Origin: Methanoregula sp. UBA471
GTDB lineage: Archaea > Halobacteriota > Methanomicrobia > Methanomicrobiales > Methanospirillaceae
Assembly (NCBI GenBank): GCA_002495065.1
Contig: DADT01000056.1
Span: forward strand, 1 to 44,567
Direction: 5' to 3'
Length of the DNA stretch: 44,567 bases
Position numbers and translations under genes: made by a program. The notes beneath the pieces are model-generated. The model searched no databases, was not told the DNA's origin, and worked only from the letters and a program-made list of their open reading frames with translations. This document shows, piece by piece, positions 15,602 through 23,321 of the stretch (the first letter of the stretch is position 1; each line of letters opens with the position of its first letter).

Positions 15602-17376
15602 TGTATCATCCTGTACATATCCCGTGGTACCAGGATCTCAAACTTCACACCTTTGCCGGGTTCGCCGTTCTCGCGGATAGTAATGCCGGTGATTGCGAGG
15701 ATTTCCCGGGACAGGAAGAGGCCAAGACCTGTATGTTTGCCAAACCCTCTGCGGAAGATAAGTTCCTTGTCCCGTGCAGGAATCCCTGCTCCGTCATCCT
15801 CATAGGTGATTACCCCACCTGCCTCAGTCTCGTTAAACCGGAACCAGATTCGGGTAACATGGTCCCCGTGGCGGATGGAATTCTCCATGAGGTTATAGAA
15901 CACCTTACTGATGAGGGGATCGGCAAAGACTTCAACGCCGGAAAGCATGATCTCATGCGTGATATTTTCAAGAGGGAGCTGAGCAGCGGAAGAACGGATT
16001 ATTGGCACGATCTCCTGCCATTGGGGTGCGTTTACGCCGATGTCTTCATAATATCGTGTGAATTCGATCTGGCGACGGATCGATGTCACGGCCTCCTCCT
16101 CTTTTTGTATGAACCCGAGAACCTCCGGGTCCGTTACACTGTCTTTGGAGATCACCAGATAGCCTCCCAGCACCATCAGCTGGTTGAGGATATCGTGCCG
16201 GGTAATCGATGAAAGCATATTGAGTTTTTTCAGTGCCTGCTGCAGGGCTTTTTCTGCCCGCTTGGGCTCGGTAATATCATGGAGCACATGTACGGACCCG
16301 GTGACCGTGCCTGCTGCATCCCTGAGCGGGGAAGCCGTTACCAGGAAGTCCCCGTTGAGGGTATCTTCATGGATTTCCTGGACGTGTTCCTTACCGTCGG
16401 ACATGAGAAGCTGGTGGGGACATAAACGGGGCGGATGCCCGCTATGGTGGACAATCTCATAGCAGAAACGTCCGACTGCATCCCGGACGGGTATACCGAG
16501 CCGATCAGACATTGATTTGTTCACTCGTATGATGCGATGGTCACGATCGATAATGGAGATCAGGTCTGGAACAGCGTCAAAGGTCCGCTCCCATTCATCT
16601 TTCGCCTTCAGGATTTCATCCTGTAGCTGTTTTTTCTCAGTGACATCATGAGCGGCGGTTGAAATGCCAATGATGGCACCATCAGCATTTTTGATAGGTG
16701 ACAGGGAGAGAGAGACCTGGATGCGTCTCCCGTCCTTCGTTATCCGGTCCGTCTCGTATCGCCCGATACGTTCTCCGCTTCGTATCCTCCCGATGAGCCG
16801 GGGGATTTCGTCAGGACGATCCGGTGGTGAAAGCAGGCTGACGGGCTTTCCCGTAACTTCCCGGGCGGTGTAACCGTAGAGCCGTTCGGCACCGGAGTTC
16901 CAGTCAGTGATGATCCCGCCCAGGGTTTTACCTACAACAGCATCATTGGACGATTCGACCATGGATACAAACCTGAGGCATTTGGCGGCATCCTGCTGCA
17001 TCCTGTCGCTCAGGAATGAAACCACGGCACCGATACTGATGAAAACCACCATCCGTGCAAGAGCAGCGACGATGACCTCCAGAGATGGAGACCCAACGCC
17101 AAGAACAAGCACACCATACATGGCCGAGAGAATAACCGTGAACAGGATACCGCGACGGGGATAATAATAGGCGGTCAGGATGATGGGGATGTACAGGAGA
17201 TGGGGTAATACATTGGTAATGTTTCGGGTAAGCCCGTACCAGTTCAGGAGCAGTGATACAGATGTGCTGACAGCGATCAGGCTCAGGACAAGCCGGGGAT
17301 CTTTTATTGTCTGGTCAAGATACAGGAAACGCGTGCAGATAACCCCCGGAACGTGCTTAATAGTTTTCTCCTGCAC
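15598..17376 (-). CDS. Membrane PAS-PAS sensor histidine kinase
   Basis: 592 residues. Residues about 25-135 hold four or five membrane helices. Two PAS domains follow (about 140-265 and 270-390). The dimerisation helix carries the phosphoacceptor in SSITRHDILNQL (near 400), a variant common in methanogen kinases, and the ATPase domain shows the N box ENSIRHGDH, DDGAGIP and GFGKHTGLGLFLS. No receiver or response regulator gene is next to it. Its stop overlaps the start of the ferritin/VIT transporter, an unusual pairing that suggests iron- or redox-linked control. Repeat copy B lies about 180 bp upstream of its start. Confidence 0.9.
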   Translation of the reverse strand: MQEKTIKHVPGVICTRFLYLDQTIKDPRLVLSLIAVSTSVSLLLNWYGLTRNITNVLPHLLYIPIILTAYYYPRRGILFTVILSAMYGVLVLGVGSPSLEVIVAALARMVVFISIGAVVSFLSDRMQQDAAKCLRFVSMVESSNDAVVGKTLGGIITDWNSGAERLYGYTAREVTGKPVSLLSPPDRPDEIPRLIGRIRSGERIGRYETDRITKDGRRIQVSLSLSPIKNADGAIIGISTAAHDVTEKKQLQDEILKAKDEWERTFDAVPDLISIIDRDHRIIRVNKSMSDRLGIPVRDAVGRFCYEIVHHSGHPPRLCPHQLLMSDGKEHVQEIHEDTLNGDFLVTASPLRDAAGTVTGSVHVLHDITEPKRAEKALQQALKKLNMLSSITRHDILNQLMVLGGYLVISKDSVTDPEVLGFIQKEEEAVTSIRRQIEFTRYYEDIGVNAPQWQEIVPIIRSSAAQLPLENITHEIMLSGVEVFADPLISKVFYNLMENSIRHGDHVTRIWFRFNETEAGGVITYEDDGAGIPARDKELIFRRGFGKHTGLGLFLSREILAITGITIRENGEPGKGVKFEILVPRDMYRMIQ

Positions 17377-17558
17377 ATATTGTATTCTTCGATGTACATG
17401 TACCGCTTAAAAAGACCGGGATCTCGTTGTTCTTATCTTTTTGACTGAGCGGGGTTAAGGTTGTCAGGTGTGAAAAAATGGGGGAGAGTTCCGGGAAAGA
17501 TGATCCTGGTGAGGATTTTATTAAAGTACAAATTCTACGGCGCAATAAAAGGTATTTG

Positions 17559-18008
17559 GGCTCTCTGTTGAAACATACATGAACGGAAATGCACGCCCGA
17601 ACCATGAAATCATTGAACCCTGTAATTTTATGAGGGCTCCTTCGCCTCTGGGCCTCTCGGAGGCACGGCGGGGTAGTGCCATGTTTACAAACATGCTTAC
17701 AGGCATTGATCCGCCGCGGGGGCGCCTCATTGGGGGCGGCGGGGTTCATCGCAAATAATTATGAGGGACAAAAAATCCATTACTCCCATCTGTTTAATTT
17801 AATTTCGTGGGAAATCCTCACAATATTTTTCTCAACCTCTTTTTTAGGCTACGGCAGGTAATGCTTCCGCCCCGCCGCGATGACAATCCCCTCAGGAGCG
17901 ATAATTCCAGAGAAGGTAATACACCATCACAATGCACAGGACAGGCACTATCCCTTCCGATAACCAGTGATTCGCAACTTGTTGAAATCTTGGGGTTTTA
18001 ACAGAGCC
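17559..18008 (+). repeat. Dispersed non-coding repeat, copy B
   Basis: 450 bp, the best-preserved copy of the A/B/E type. The left end is GGCTCTCTGTTGAAAC (17559-17574) and the right end GTTTTAACAGAGCC (17995-18008), inverted repeats of each other with small differences. It has the same two GC-rich hairpins as copy A, near 17643-17673 and 17711-17743, and the same middle segment. The 8 bp on the two sides (GGTATTTG and GGAAAAAA) do not match, so no target duplication is left. It lies between the sensor kinase and metG. Confidence 0.8.
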
Positions 18009-18040
18009 GGAAAAAATAAACTTACGATGGTGAACCGGTA

Positions 18041-20029
18041 TCAGCGGATCTTCGTACCCGGTTCAACAGGTTTCAGGGGGGTGAGCAGCGATGCAGTGTC
18101 CCCGGCAGCAAGGATCATGCCATTGGATTCCACTCCGAAGATCTTCGCCGGTGCCAGATTGGTCACCACAACTACATCCTTTCCTACGAGATCCTCAGGC
18201 TTGTAAAACTGCTGCATGCCGGCTACGATCTGGCGGGTCTCGCCCCCGATATCCACCTGGAGTTTCAGGAGCTTGTTTGATTTTCTTACCGGTTCTGCAG
18301 CGAGCACCCTGCCGGTCCTCAGGTCGAGTTTCTGGAAATCCTCAAAGGAAAGGACGGGTATTTTCTCCGTTTTCCTGTCCGCCTCAGCTACACGTTTCTG
18401 CAGCAGGGCTTCAAGTTCTGCGATCTGGGGCTCTTCCATCCTGCTGAAGAGCGGTGCCGGAGGAAGGATACCGGTTTCTGCGACCGGTTCGGCAGCCTCG
18501 CTGAGGGGATGATCCGCAAGGGTATCTTTGTATCCCAGCATGTTCCAGCACACCTGTGCCTTTTCCGGCATCACCGGTTCGATGAGCAACGTGACCGCCT
18601 TGACGATCTGGATGCAGTTGGTGATTACCTGTGCCGCCGCATTACGGTCGGTCTTGATCAGCTTCCAGGGGGCATTGGTCTGGATGTACGTATTACCGAA
18701 TGCCGCAAGCGCCATAATCCCGTCAACCGCACCCTTGAACTCGTACTCCCGCATGAGGCTGTCCACGTTCATGAGGCTCTTTTGTATTTCTGCAATTATG
18801 GCAGGATCGACGGTACAGGAAGGGATCCCGCCGAATTCCTTGTGTGCAAGGAAAAGCGTGCGGTAGACAAAGTTCCCGAAAATATTGACCACTTCGTTAT
18901 TGATCCGCTCGCCAAAGACCTTCCACGAAAAATTCAGTTCCTTGGTATGACTCGTGTAAGCGAGCAGGTAGTACCGGAGGTAGTCAGCAGGGAGACCCTT
19001 GTCAAGGTAATCCTCATTGGTCCAGACAACGTACCCCCGGGATTTCGAGAATTTATGATCATCGACCTTGACCATCCCACTTGCGACGATGGCATGAGGA
19101 ACCCCGTACCCTGCACCCTTCAGGAGCGCCGGCCAGAAGATACTGTGGTGGTAGATGATATCGCCACCGATGAAATGTGTGACCCGGTTATCCCCGCACC
19201 AGCAACGTTTCCAGTCTTTTCCTGCATTCTTTGCCCATTCCTCGGTGAATGCAATATACCCGATGGGAGCGTCAACCCAGACATAGACCACGAGATCGTC
19301 GCGGCCGGGGAACTTCACACCCCATTCGAGGGTGCGGGTAATGCACCAGTCGTGCAGGTCTTCCCTGATCCACCCGATCGCGTAGTTCTTCGCGTTGGTC
19401 GTCCCTTTTACATTATCTAGGAAGGGGAGCAGGAAATCCTTGAATTCGGAGAGCCTGAAGAAATAATGCTCCTGGTCCCGGAACTCCGCCTTCGTCCCGC
19501 AGACCTTGCAGACCGGATCCTTGATTTCTCCCGGTTCTAAGTGTTTGCCGCACCCCTGGTCACACTCATCTCCCCGTGCCGCTGTCCCGCAATGGGGGCA
19601 GATCCCCTCGACATAGCGGTCGGGAAGGAACCGTTTGCATTTCGTGCAATATGCCTGGTGCACGATCTGCTTGTAGACATGGCCGTTTTTGATAAGTTCG
19701 GATACAATTGCTCTGGTGCGGTGGTGTGTCGCCGGGTCATCGGTCATGCCGAACCGGTCGAAGATTACACCCATTCTCTGGAATGTCTCCTCGAAATGCC
19801 GGTGGTAACGTTCGGACAGTGCCCGTGGAGAGGTCCCCGCTTCCTCCGCCGAAACAACGATGGGGGTCCCGTGATTATCCGAACCGCAGACGAAGACGAC
19901 CTCTTCGCCTGCACGCCGCATGTAGCGGACGTAAGCGTCGGCAGGCACGTACGTTCGCAGATGTCCGAGATGGCAGGGGCCGTTGGTATACGGCAACCCG
20001 CAGGTGACCAGCAGCGGTGGTGGGTTCAT
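18041..20029 (-). CDS. metG: Methionyl-tRNA synthetase
   Basis: 662 residues. Charges tRNA-Met with methionine for translation. The class I signatures are HLGH at 20-23 and KFSKS at 326-330. A zinc-binding insertion has Cys pairs at 128/131, 144/147 and 174/177 plus 156/160, the two-knuckle arrangement of archaeal-type enzymes. After the helical anticodon domain, the last 110 residues or so form the C-terminal OB-fold tRNA-binding domain (FQKLDLRTGRVLAAEPV, then LKLQVDIGGETRQIVAGM), so the MetRS-beta module is fused here. The start has no clear Shine-Dalgarno and an AT-rich element lies about 26 nt upstream, consistent with a leaderless message. It is divergent from the gene at 20069. Confidence 0.97.
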   Translation of the reverse strand: MNPPPLLVTCGLPYTNGPCHLGHLRTYVPADAYVRYMRRAGEEVVFVCGSDNHGTPIVVSAEEAGTSPRALSERYHRHFEETFQRMGVIFDRFGMTDDPATHHRTRAIVSELIKNGHVYKQIVHQAYCTKCKRFLPDRYVEGICPHCGTAARGDECDQGCGKHLEPGEIKDPVCKVCGTKAEFRDQEHYFFRLSEFKDFLLPFLDNVKGTTNAKNYAIGWIREDLHDWCITRTLEWGVKFPGRDDLVVYVWVDAPIGYIAFTEEWAKNAGKDWKRCWCGDNRVTHFIGGDIIYHHSIFWPALLKGAGYGVPHAIVASGMVKVDDHKFSKSRGYVVWTNEDYLDKGLPADYLRYYLLAYTSHTKELNFSWKVFGERINNEVVNIFGNFVYRTLFLAHKEFGGIPSCTVDPAIIAEIQKSLMNVDSLMREYEFKGAVDGIMALAAFGNTYIQTNAPWKLIKTDRNAAAQVITNCIQIVKAVTLLIEPVMPEKAQVCWNMLGYKDTLADHPLSEAAEPVAETGILPPAPLFSRMEEPQIAELEALLQKRVAEADRKTEKIPVLSFEDFQKLDLRTGRVLAAEPVRKSNKLLKLQVDIGGETRQIVAGMQQFYKPEDLVGKDVVVVTNLAPAKIFGVESNGMILAAGDTASLLTPLKPVEPGTKIR

Positions 20030-20068
20030 CAGTACTTTTTAGATGCTTATGAGTAATAAGATCTGTAT
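20030..20068. promoter_or_regulatory. Compact divergent promoter region
   Basis: Only 39 bp separate the start codons of metG (-) and the hypothetical gene (+). AT-rich segments on each strand (AGTAATAA at 20052-20059 for metG; TTTTTA near 20036-20041 for the + gene) sit about 25-30 nt from the opposite start codons, consistent with two leaderless transcripts from interleaved promoters. Confidence 0.4.
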
Positions 20069-20860
20069 ATGGTAAAACGGCTGAAGCTGGGTACAAGAGC
20101 GCTGGGAGCAGAGCCCGGCAGGCCGGATGTTTCCGCTCTGGCCACCTGGATAGCAGGACACCGCGGTACCCCGGCAGACCTCATCACCTACCAGCTTGAC
20201 CAGTCGCTGTCACCCCAGCTGTCAGCAGGTATCATGTCACCCTGCGCCGGGGGAAGGTTCTACCGTGACCGGATCATGGCGTGCATGCAGGGGATTGAGG
20301 AGGGGAAGGTAACGGACGAACTCAGCCTCAATCCCAACGAAATTATCCAGGACGCGGCGGGGATCGTCGCACAGAAAAAAGGTGCCTGGTGCGCCCTGCC
20401 TGCCCCTCACATGCTTGGAATTACAGATACATTCTATAACGATGAAGAAGAGTGGAATGACGCCCTTACCGGATTCTACCGGATCCTGATGCGCTCGATG
20501 AGGGATGCCGGGATCACCGGGCATGTGCTGATCTGCAATACTCTTGAGGAACCGGAGATTGCTTCCCTTGTACGGCAGAATGTCTTTTTTTTCCCGCAGG
20601 ATCCTGACAGGGACGACCTTGCAGTCCTGATGGAACACCAGCCTCAGGTCGCAGTCGGCCGGGACAGGCTTGATACCCTGCTCGATCTCACCGGGGAGTA
20701 TGATGTACGGAAGATCATTCTTGTCGATCCTGACCGTGCCTCCATCAACCGTGCCCTCTCATGCTTCGATCCCGACCAGATAATCGTCGGCGGCTATTCT
20801 ACGGGCACCTCTGAAGATTATTGGAAAAATCTCGTACTGTCTGCCACGTATACAGTATAA
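20069..20860 (+). CDS. Conserved hypothetical protein divergent from metG
   Basis: 263 residues, soluble, no signal peptide or membrane helix, codon use like its neighbours. I do not recognise the family. Visible features are an N-terminal region with conserved-looking SPCAGGRFYRDRI, a central APHMLGITDTFY, and a C-terminal part alternating strand and helix (VLICNTLEEPEI, KIILVDPDRASI, IIVGGYSTG), which suggests a Rossmann-like alpha/beta fold, possibly of the radical-free nucleotide or tRNA-modification kind. The start ATG lies 39 bp from that of metG and no Shine-Dalgarno is visible. Its position next to an aminoacyl-tRNA synthetase hints at a translation-linked role but gives no proof. Confidence 0.7.
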   Translation: MVKRLKLGTRALGAEPGRPDVSALATWIAGHRGTPADLITYQLDQSLSPQLSAGIMSPCAGGRFYRDRIMACMQGIEEGKVTDELSLNPNEIIQDAAGIVAQKKGAWCALPAPHMLGITDTFYNDEEEWNDALTGFYRILMRSMRDAGITGHVLICNTLEEPEIASLVRQNVFFFPQDPDRDDLAVLMEHQPQVAVGRDRLDTLLDLTGEYDVRKIILVDPDRASINRALSCFDPDQIIVGGYSTGTSEDYWKNLVLSATYTV

Positions 20861-21353
20861 TGGTCTTATAATCTCAGGGATTTGCAAAAGCAGGATACAC
20901 GGGTATCCCTGCAACCACAATTCCTCTGTTTCTCCTCTTACCTGTTCAATACATGATGGGGAAATACCAGTTATGGAAATAAGGATACGAGTGTATCCGG
21001 AGAACATCTCCCGTTAATGTGATGAAATCAGATCTCCCGATCTGTTAAAAGGATGTTCCTGCTATTGCAGGTACAAGAAATTGCTTTCTTAGAAAATGAG
21101 GGAAAACGTGTTCTGATGCTTATGGGTCTCCGGCAATTACCCCTTACTCATAGTGGCAATACCAGAGAGATATACCCCCGGGAGATTATCCGCTTATTAT
21201 CGCGAGATGCACGAACGATCCGGTGGAAAAATCCTCACCTCTTCTGTTGATGAATTTTAACCGGCTGAAAGATTCAGGTATTCAGCAGGGTATTTAGGAA
21301 AACTGTGCCGGATTAAAATGATTGGAACAGGGGTCCATTTTTTCCATTGCGTA
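20861..21353. other. Intergenic region without a supported gene
   Basis: About 490 bases between convergent genes (20069 + and 21354 -). Short open frames at 20759-21007 (-) and 21053-21250 (+) lack RBS and domains. A small palindrome CCTGC/GCAGG occurs near 21057-21072. Nothing else stands out. Confidence 0.4.
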
Positions 21354-21863
21354 TCAGACCATCGCGAGCTGGTGGGGAACGGATGGGATTACGAGAAGAT
21401 TGTAAAAGTTCGTCTGGTGCCCGTCAGGAAAGATGATCGTTGTCAGATCGGGTGAGAAATCCGGGGAGATAAGCGGGGCAAACCAGTACCGGTCCAGCAC
21501 GCTCTGCGCCTTTTCAAAGGAAAGTGAGGGTGTTACCATTGTCGTTATTTCTCCATTGGTATGTGACGAGGCGAATGAGGGTATTAGTACCTTTGCGGAC
21601 GAACCGGTTGCCCGGGTGACGGTTACCGGGTACTTCGAATTTGAATCAAATGCTTTCTTGAGTTCTGCTGCAGGGTCTGAGATCCTGAAAAATATCGCAC
21701 CCTCCTCGAAGAGGGTCAGGTCATACTGCATGTCAATCTGTGCATCACCGTCCGGTGCAATTGTCATGGTAAGGGATTTGACCGTGAATGCCTCTACGGG
21801 CATGGCTGCAAACGCGAAGAGACAGAGACCTGCGATAAGGATGCAAATTTTTTTCAAAGCCAT
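21354..21863 (-). CDS. Small secreted protein of unknown function
   Basis: 169 residues. A cleavable signal peptide is clear (basic MALKK, hydrophobic core to about residue 20, AxA-type site near PVEAF). The mature part is beta-rich with a regular pattern (SLTMTIAPDGDAQIDMQYDLTL) and mixed strands thereafter, and has no Cys. It resembles small secreted proteins found in methanogens, but I cannot name the family. It is monocistronic, with a TATA-like element that predicts a leaderless message. Confidence 0.7.
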   Translation of the reverse strand: MALKKICILIAGLCLFAFAAMPVEAFTVKSLTMTIAPDGDAQIDMQYDLTLFEEGAIFFRISDPAAELKKAFDSNSKYPVTVTRATGSSAKVLIPSFASSHTNGEITTMVTPSLSFEKAQSVLDRYWFAPLISPDFSPDLTTIIFPDGHQTNFYNLLVIPSVPHQLAMV

Positions 21864-21883
21864 TGGGTGCAGGTTCGTTGAGG

Positions 21884-21900
21884 TAATATAAATATATCAT
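21884..21900 (-). promoter_or_regulatory. TATA box of the small secreted protein gene
   Basis: On the - strand it reads ATGATATATTTATATTA, centred about 29 nt upstream of the ATG at 21863, so transcription should start at or near the start codon. Confidence 0.5.
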
Positions 21901-21963
21901 AGATAGTCCGGGTTATATTGATCCTGATTCGTTACCCGCACTGACAAAACAGGAGAATACTCT

Positions 21964-22968
21964 TTATGTATGGGACAGGTTTACGGGATCTACCAACGGG
22001 TAACTCTCAGCAATCCTGACAAATTCGGTGAAATGACGGCTCTTTTTAAAGAGCCACCAGGTAAAACGTTCGATAACGCTGAAATTGAATGAACCCCCGG
22101 CAGCGTTCGGGTGCCCCCCGCCGCCAAATTCCCTGGCTATAAGATGACTCACCGGTGGCACGGACCGTAAGGAGAACTTCCCGTCCTTACTTATGATCAC
22201 CTCTATATCGGTTCTCCTCTTGTTGCGGATGAAATGTGCCGTTTCGCTCGGGTAGCCGTAAAGGGGAGCAAATGCTATTCTGTACCGCTTTCCGGTGATA
22301 GTTGCATGCTTCAGACTTCGCAGCATCATGGCATCCATCTCGCCTTTGATTTCTCTGAACTCCTCATCGATGAGGGTGTCGCTGAAGATGCCGGAGATGA
22401 GGCAGTCCCGGACGTGTTCCCGGTTCTTCTTTCGCTGGAGAACCTGCCCGAGCACCGCCGAACGGGGATCGGTATGTTTCCAGAGATCATAATCACATAC
22501 AACCCGTGCAACTTCTGCAGCTGTGGGATTTTCCGGTGCCAGGTCATGTGCGACAATACCGCATGCGCAGACCGTTGTATCGATACGGAGCAGCGTTACA
22601 TTCCGGGCAACTTTTGTCATTTCATCATCACGCCAGCGATGATGGTCCCGCCACTCTACTTTCCAGCCATGGGCTTTCGCTGACCCGGCAATTCTTTCAG
22701 CTTCTTTAAAATACCCGAGATCCGAGATGGAGAGCAAATCACCTTTTCCCTCGCAGGAAGCAACCAGGGAAAAAAGCGCGGCAAATTTCCCCACCGAGCT
22801 CCAGATGGTGAATACATTACCCTTCCCGTATCTCATCCGGTGGATCGCATCAGCTCCAACAGCATCAAGATCATTGTGCGTGAGGTGAACGACCTGCCCG
22901 GTACGGCTTTTTATCGCAGCTGCCAGTCCTCCGTTTCCTTCTGAGGCACTCTTATCCGCAAGGGGCAT
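21964..22968 (-). CDS. DHH-family phosphoesterase (NrnA-like)
   Basis: 334 residues. Motif I is HNDLDAVGAD (31-40), motif III the name-giving DHH at 108-110, and the C-terminal DHHA1 domain has the substrate-binding loop FGGGGHPNAAGG (281-292). Such enzymes use two Mn(II) ions to hydrolyse short oligoribonucleotides, pAp or cyclic dinucleotide products. The first motif has NDLDA where NrnA usually has NPDGDA, a variation seen in archaeal members. There is no RecJ-like OB domain, so nanoRNase or pAp phosphatase activity fits better than RecJ. The gene is monocistronic with a TATA box predicting a leaderless message. Confidence 0.87.
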   Translation of the reverse strand: MPLADKSASEGNGGLAAAIKSRTGQVVHLTHNDLDAVGADAIHRMRYGKGNVFTIWSSVGKFAALFSLVASCEGKGDLLSISDLGYFKEAERIAGSAKAHGWKVEWRDHHRWRDDEMTKVARNVTLLRIDTTVCACGIVAHDLAPENPTAAEVARVVCDYDLWKHTDPRSAVLGQVLQRKKNREHVRDCLISGIFSDTLIDEEFREIKGEMDAMMLRSLKHATITGKRYRIAFAPLYGYPSETAHFIRNKRRTDIEVIISKDGKFSLRSVPPVSHLIAREFGGGGHPNAAGGSFNFSVIERFTWWLFKKSRHFTEFVRIAESYPLVDPVNLSHT

Positions 22969-22989
22969 CTGTTAATACTGCCATCGCGG

Positions 22990-23000
22990 TATATAAAAAA
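22990..23000 (-). promoter_or_regulatory. TATA box of the DHH phosphoesterase gene
   Basis: TTTTTTATATA on the - strand, centred about 26 nt upstream of the ATG at 22968, the spacing expected for a leaderless transcript. Confidence 0.5.
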
Positions 23001-23039
23001 GAACGGTCACAGAATAATCGGATCGTACTGGAGCAGATC

Positions 23040-23049
23040 ATTTATTAGT
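23040..23049 (+). promoter_or_regulatory. TATA box of the tRNA-Phe gene
   Basis: An AT-rich element reading ATTTATTAGT lies about 30 nt before the first base of the tRNA gene, the usual archaeal spacing. Confidence 0.5.
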
Positions 23050-23073
23050 CACGAGCGACAACATTTGTATCCT

Positions 23074-23147
23074 GCCCTAGTAGCTCAGCTTGGGAGAGCG
23101 CTAGACTGAAGATCTAGTTGTCGCCTGTTCAAATCAGGCCTGGGGCA
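23074..23147 (+). tRNA. tRNA-Phe (anticodon GAA)
   Basis: 74 nt with a full cloverleaf. The acceptor stem pairs GCCCTAG (23074-23080) with CTGGGGC (23140-23146), discriminator A at 23147. The D arm has AGCTCAGCTTGGGAGAGC. The anticodon stem is CTAGA/TCTAG (23101-23105 with 23113-23117) around the loop CTGAAGA, giving anticodon GAA at 23108-23110. The T arm has the TTCAAAT loop. CCA is not encoded and there is no intron. Confidence 0.97.
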
Positions 23148-23204
23148 TAAGTATCATTTTTATTTTCTGGTTGGTTCACTTCCATTCCATTTCTGTACCA
23201 AAAC

Positions 23205-23254
23205 TGCACCACTCCGGGGGCTTTTCTGCACCACATGATGCAAACAGTGGTGCA
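23205..23254. promoter_or_regulatory. Repeated TGCACCAC elements upstream of the acyl-CoA synthetase gene
   Basis: TGCACCACT (23205-23213) and its perfect inverted copy AGTGGTGCA (23246-23254) flank a third, direct copy TGCACCACA (23227-23235). The group lies 40-90 bp upstream of the TATA-like element at 23293-23300, a place where archaeal activators bind. It may instead form an RNA hairpin, but it precedes the predicted transcription start. Confidence 0.45.
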
Positions 23255-23292
23255 CTTTCCGGGAAAGTAATAAGAGCTATCCTCTCAATTTT

Positions 23293-23300
23293 CTAATATA
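23293..23300 (+). promoter_or_regulatory. TATA box of the acyl-CoA synthetase gene
   Basis: CTAATATA lies about 25 nt before the ATG at 23322, predicting a nearly leaderless message although a weak GGTG site is also present. Confidence 0.45.
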
Positions 23301-23321
23301 CACGTCTGGGAGATCTGGTGC

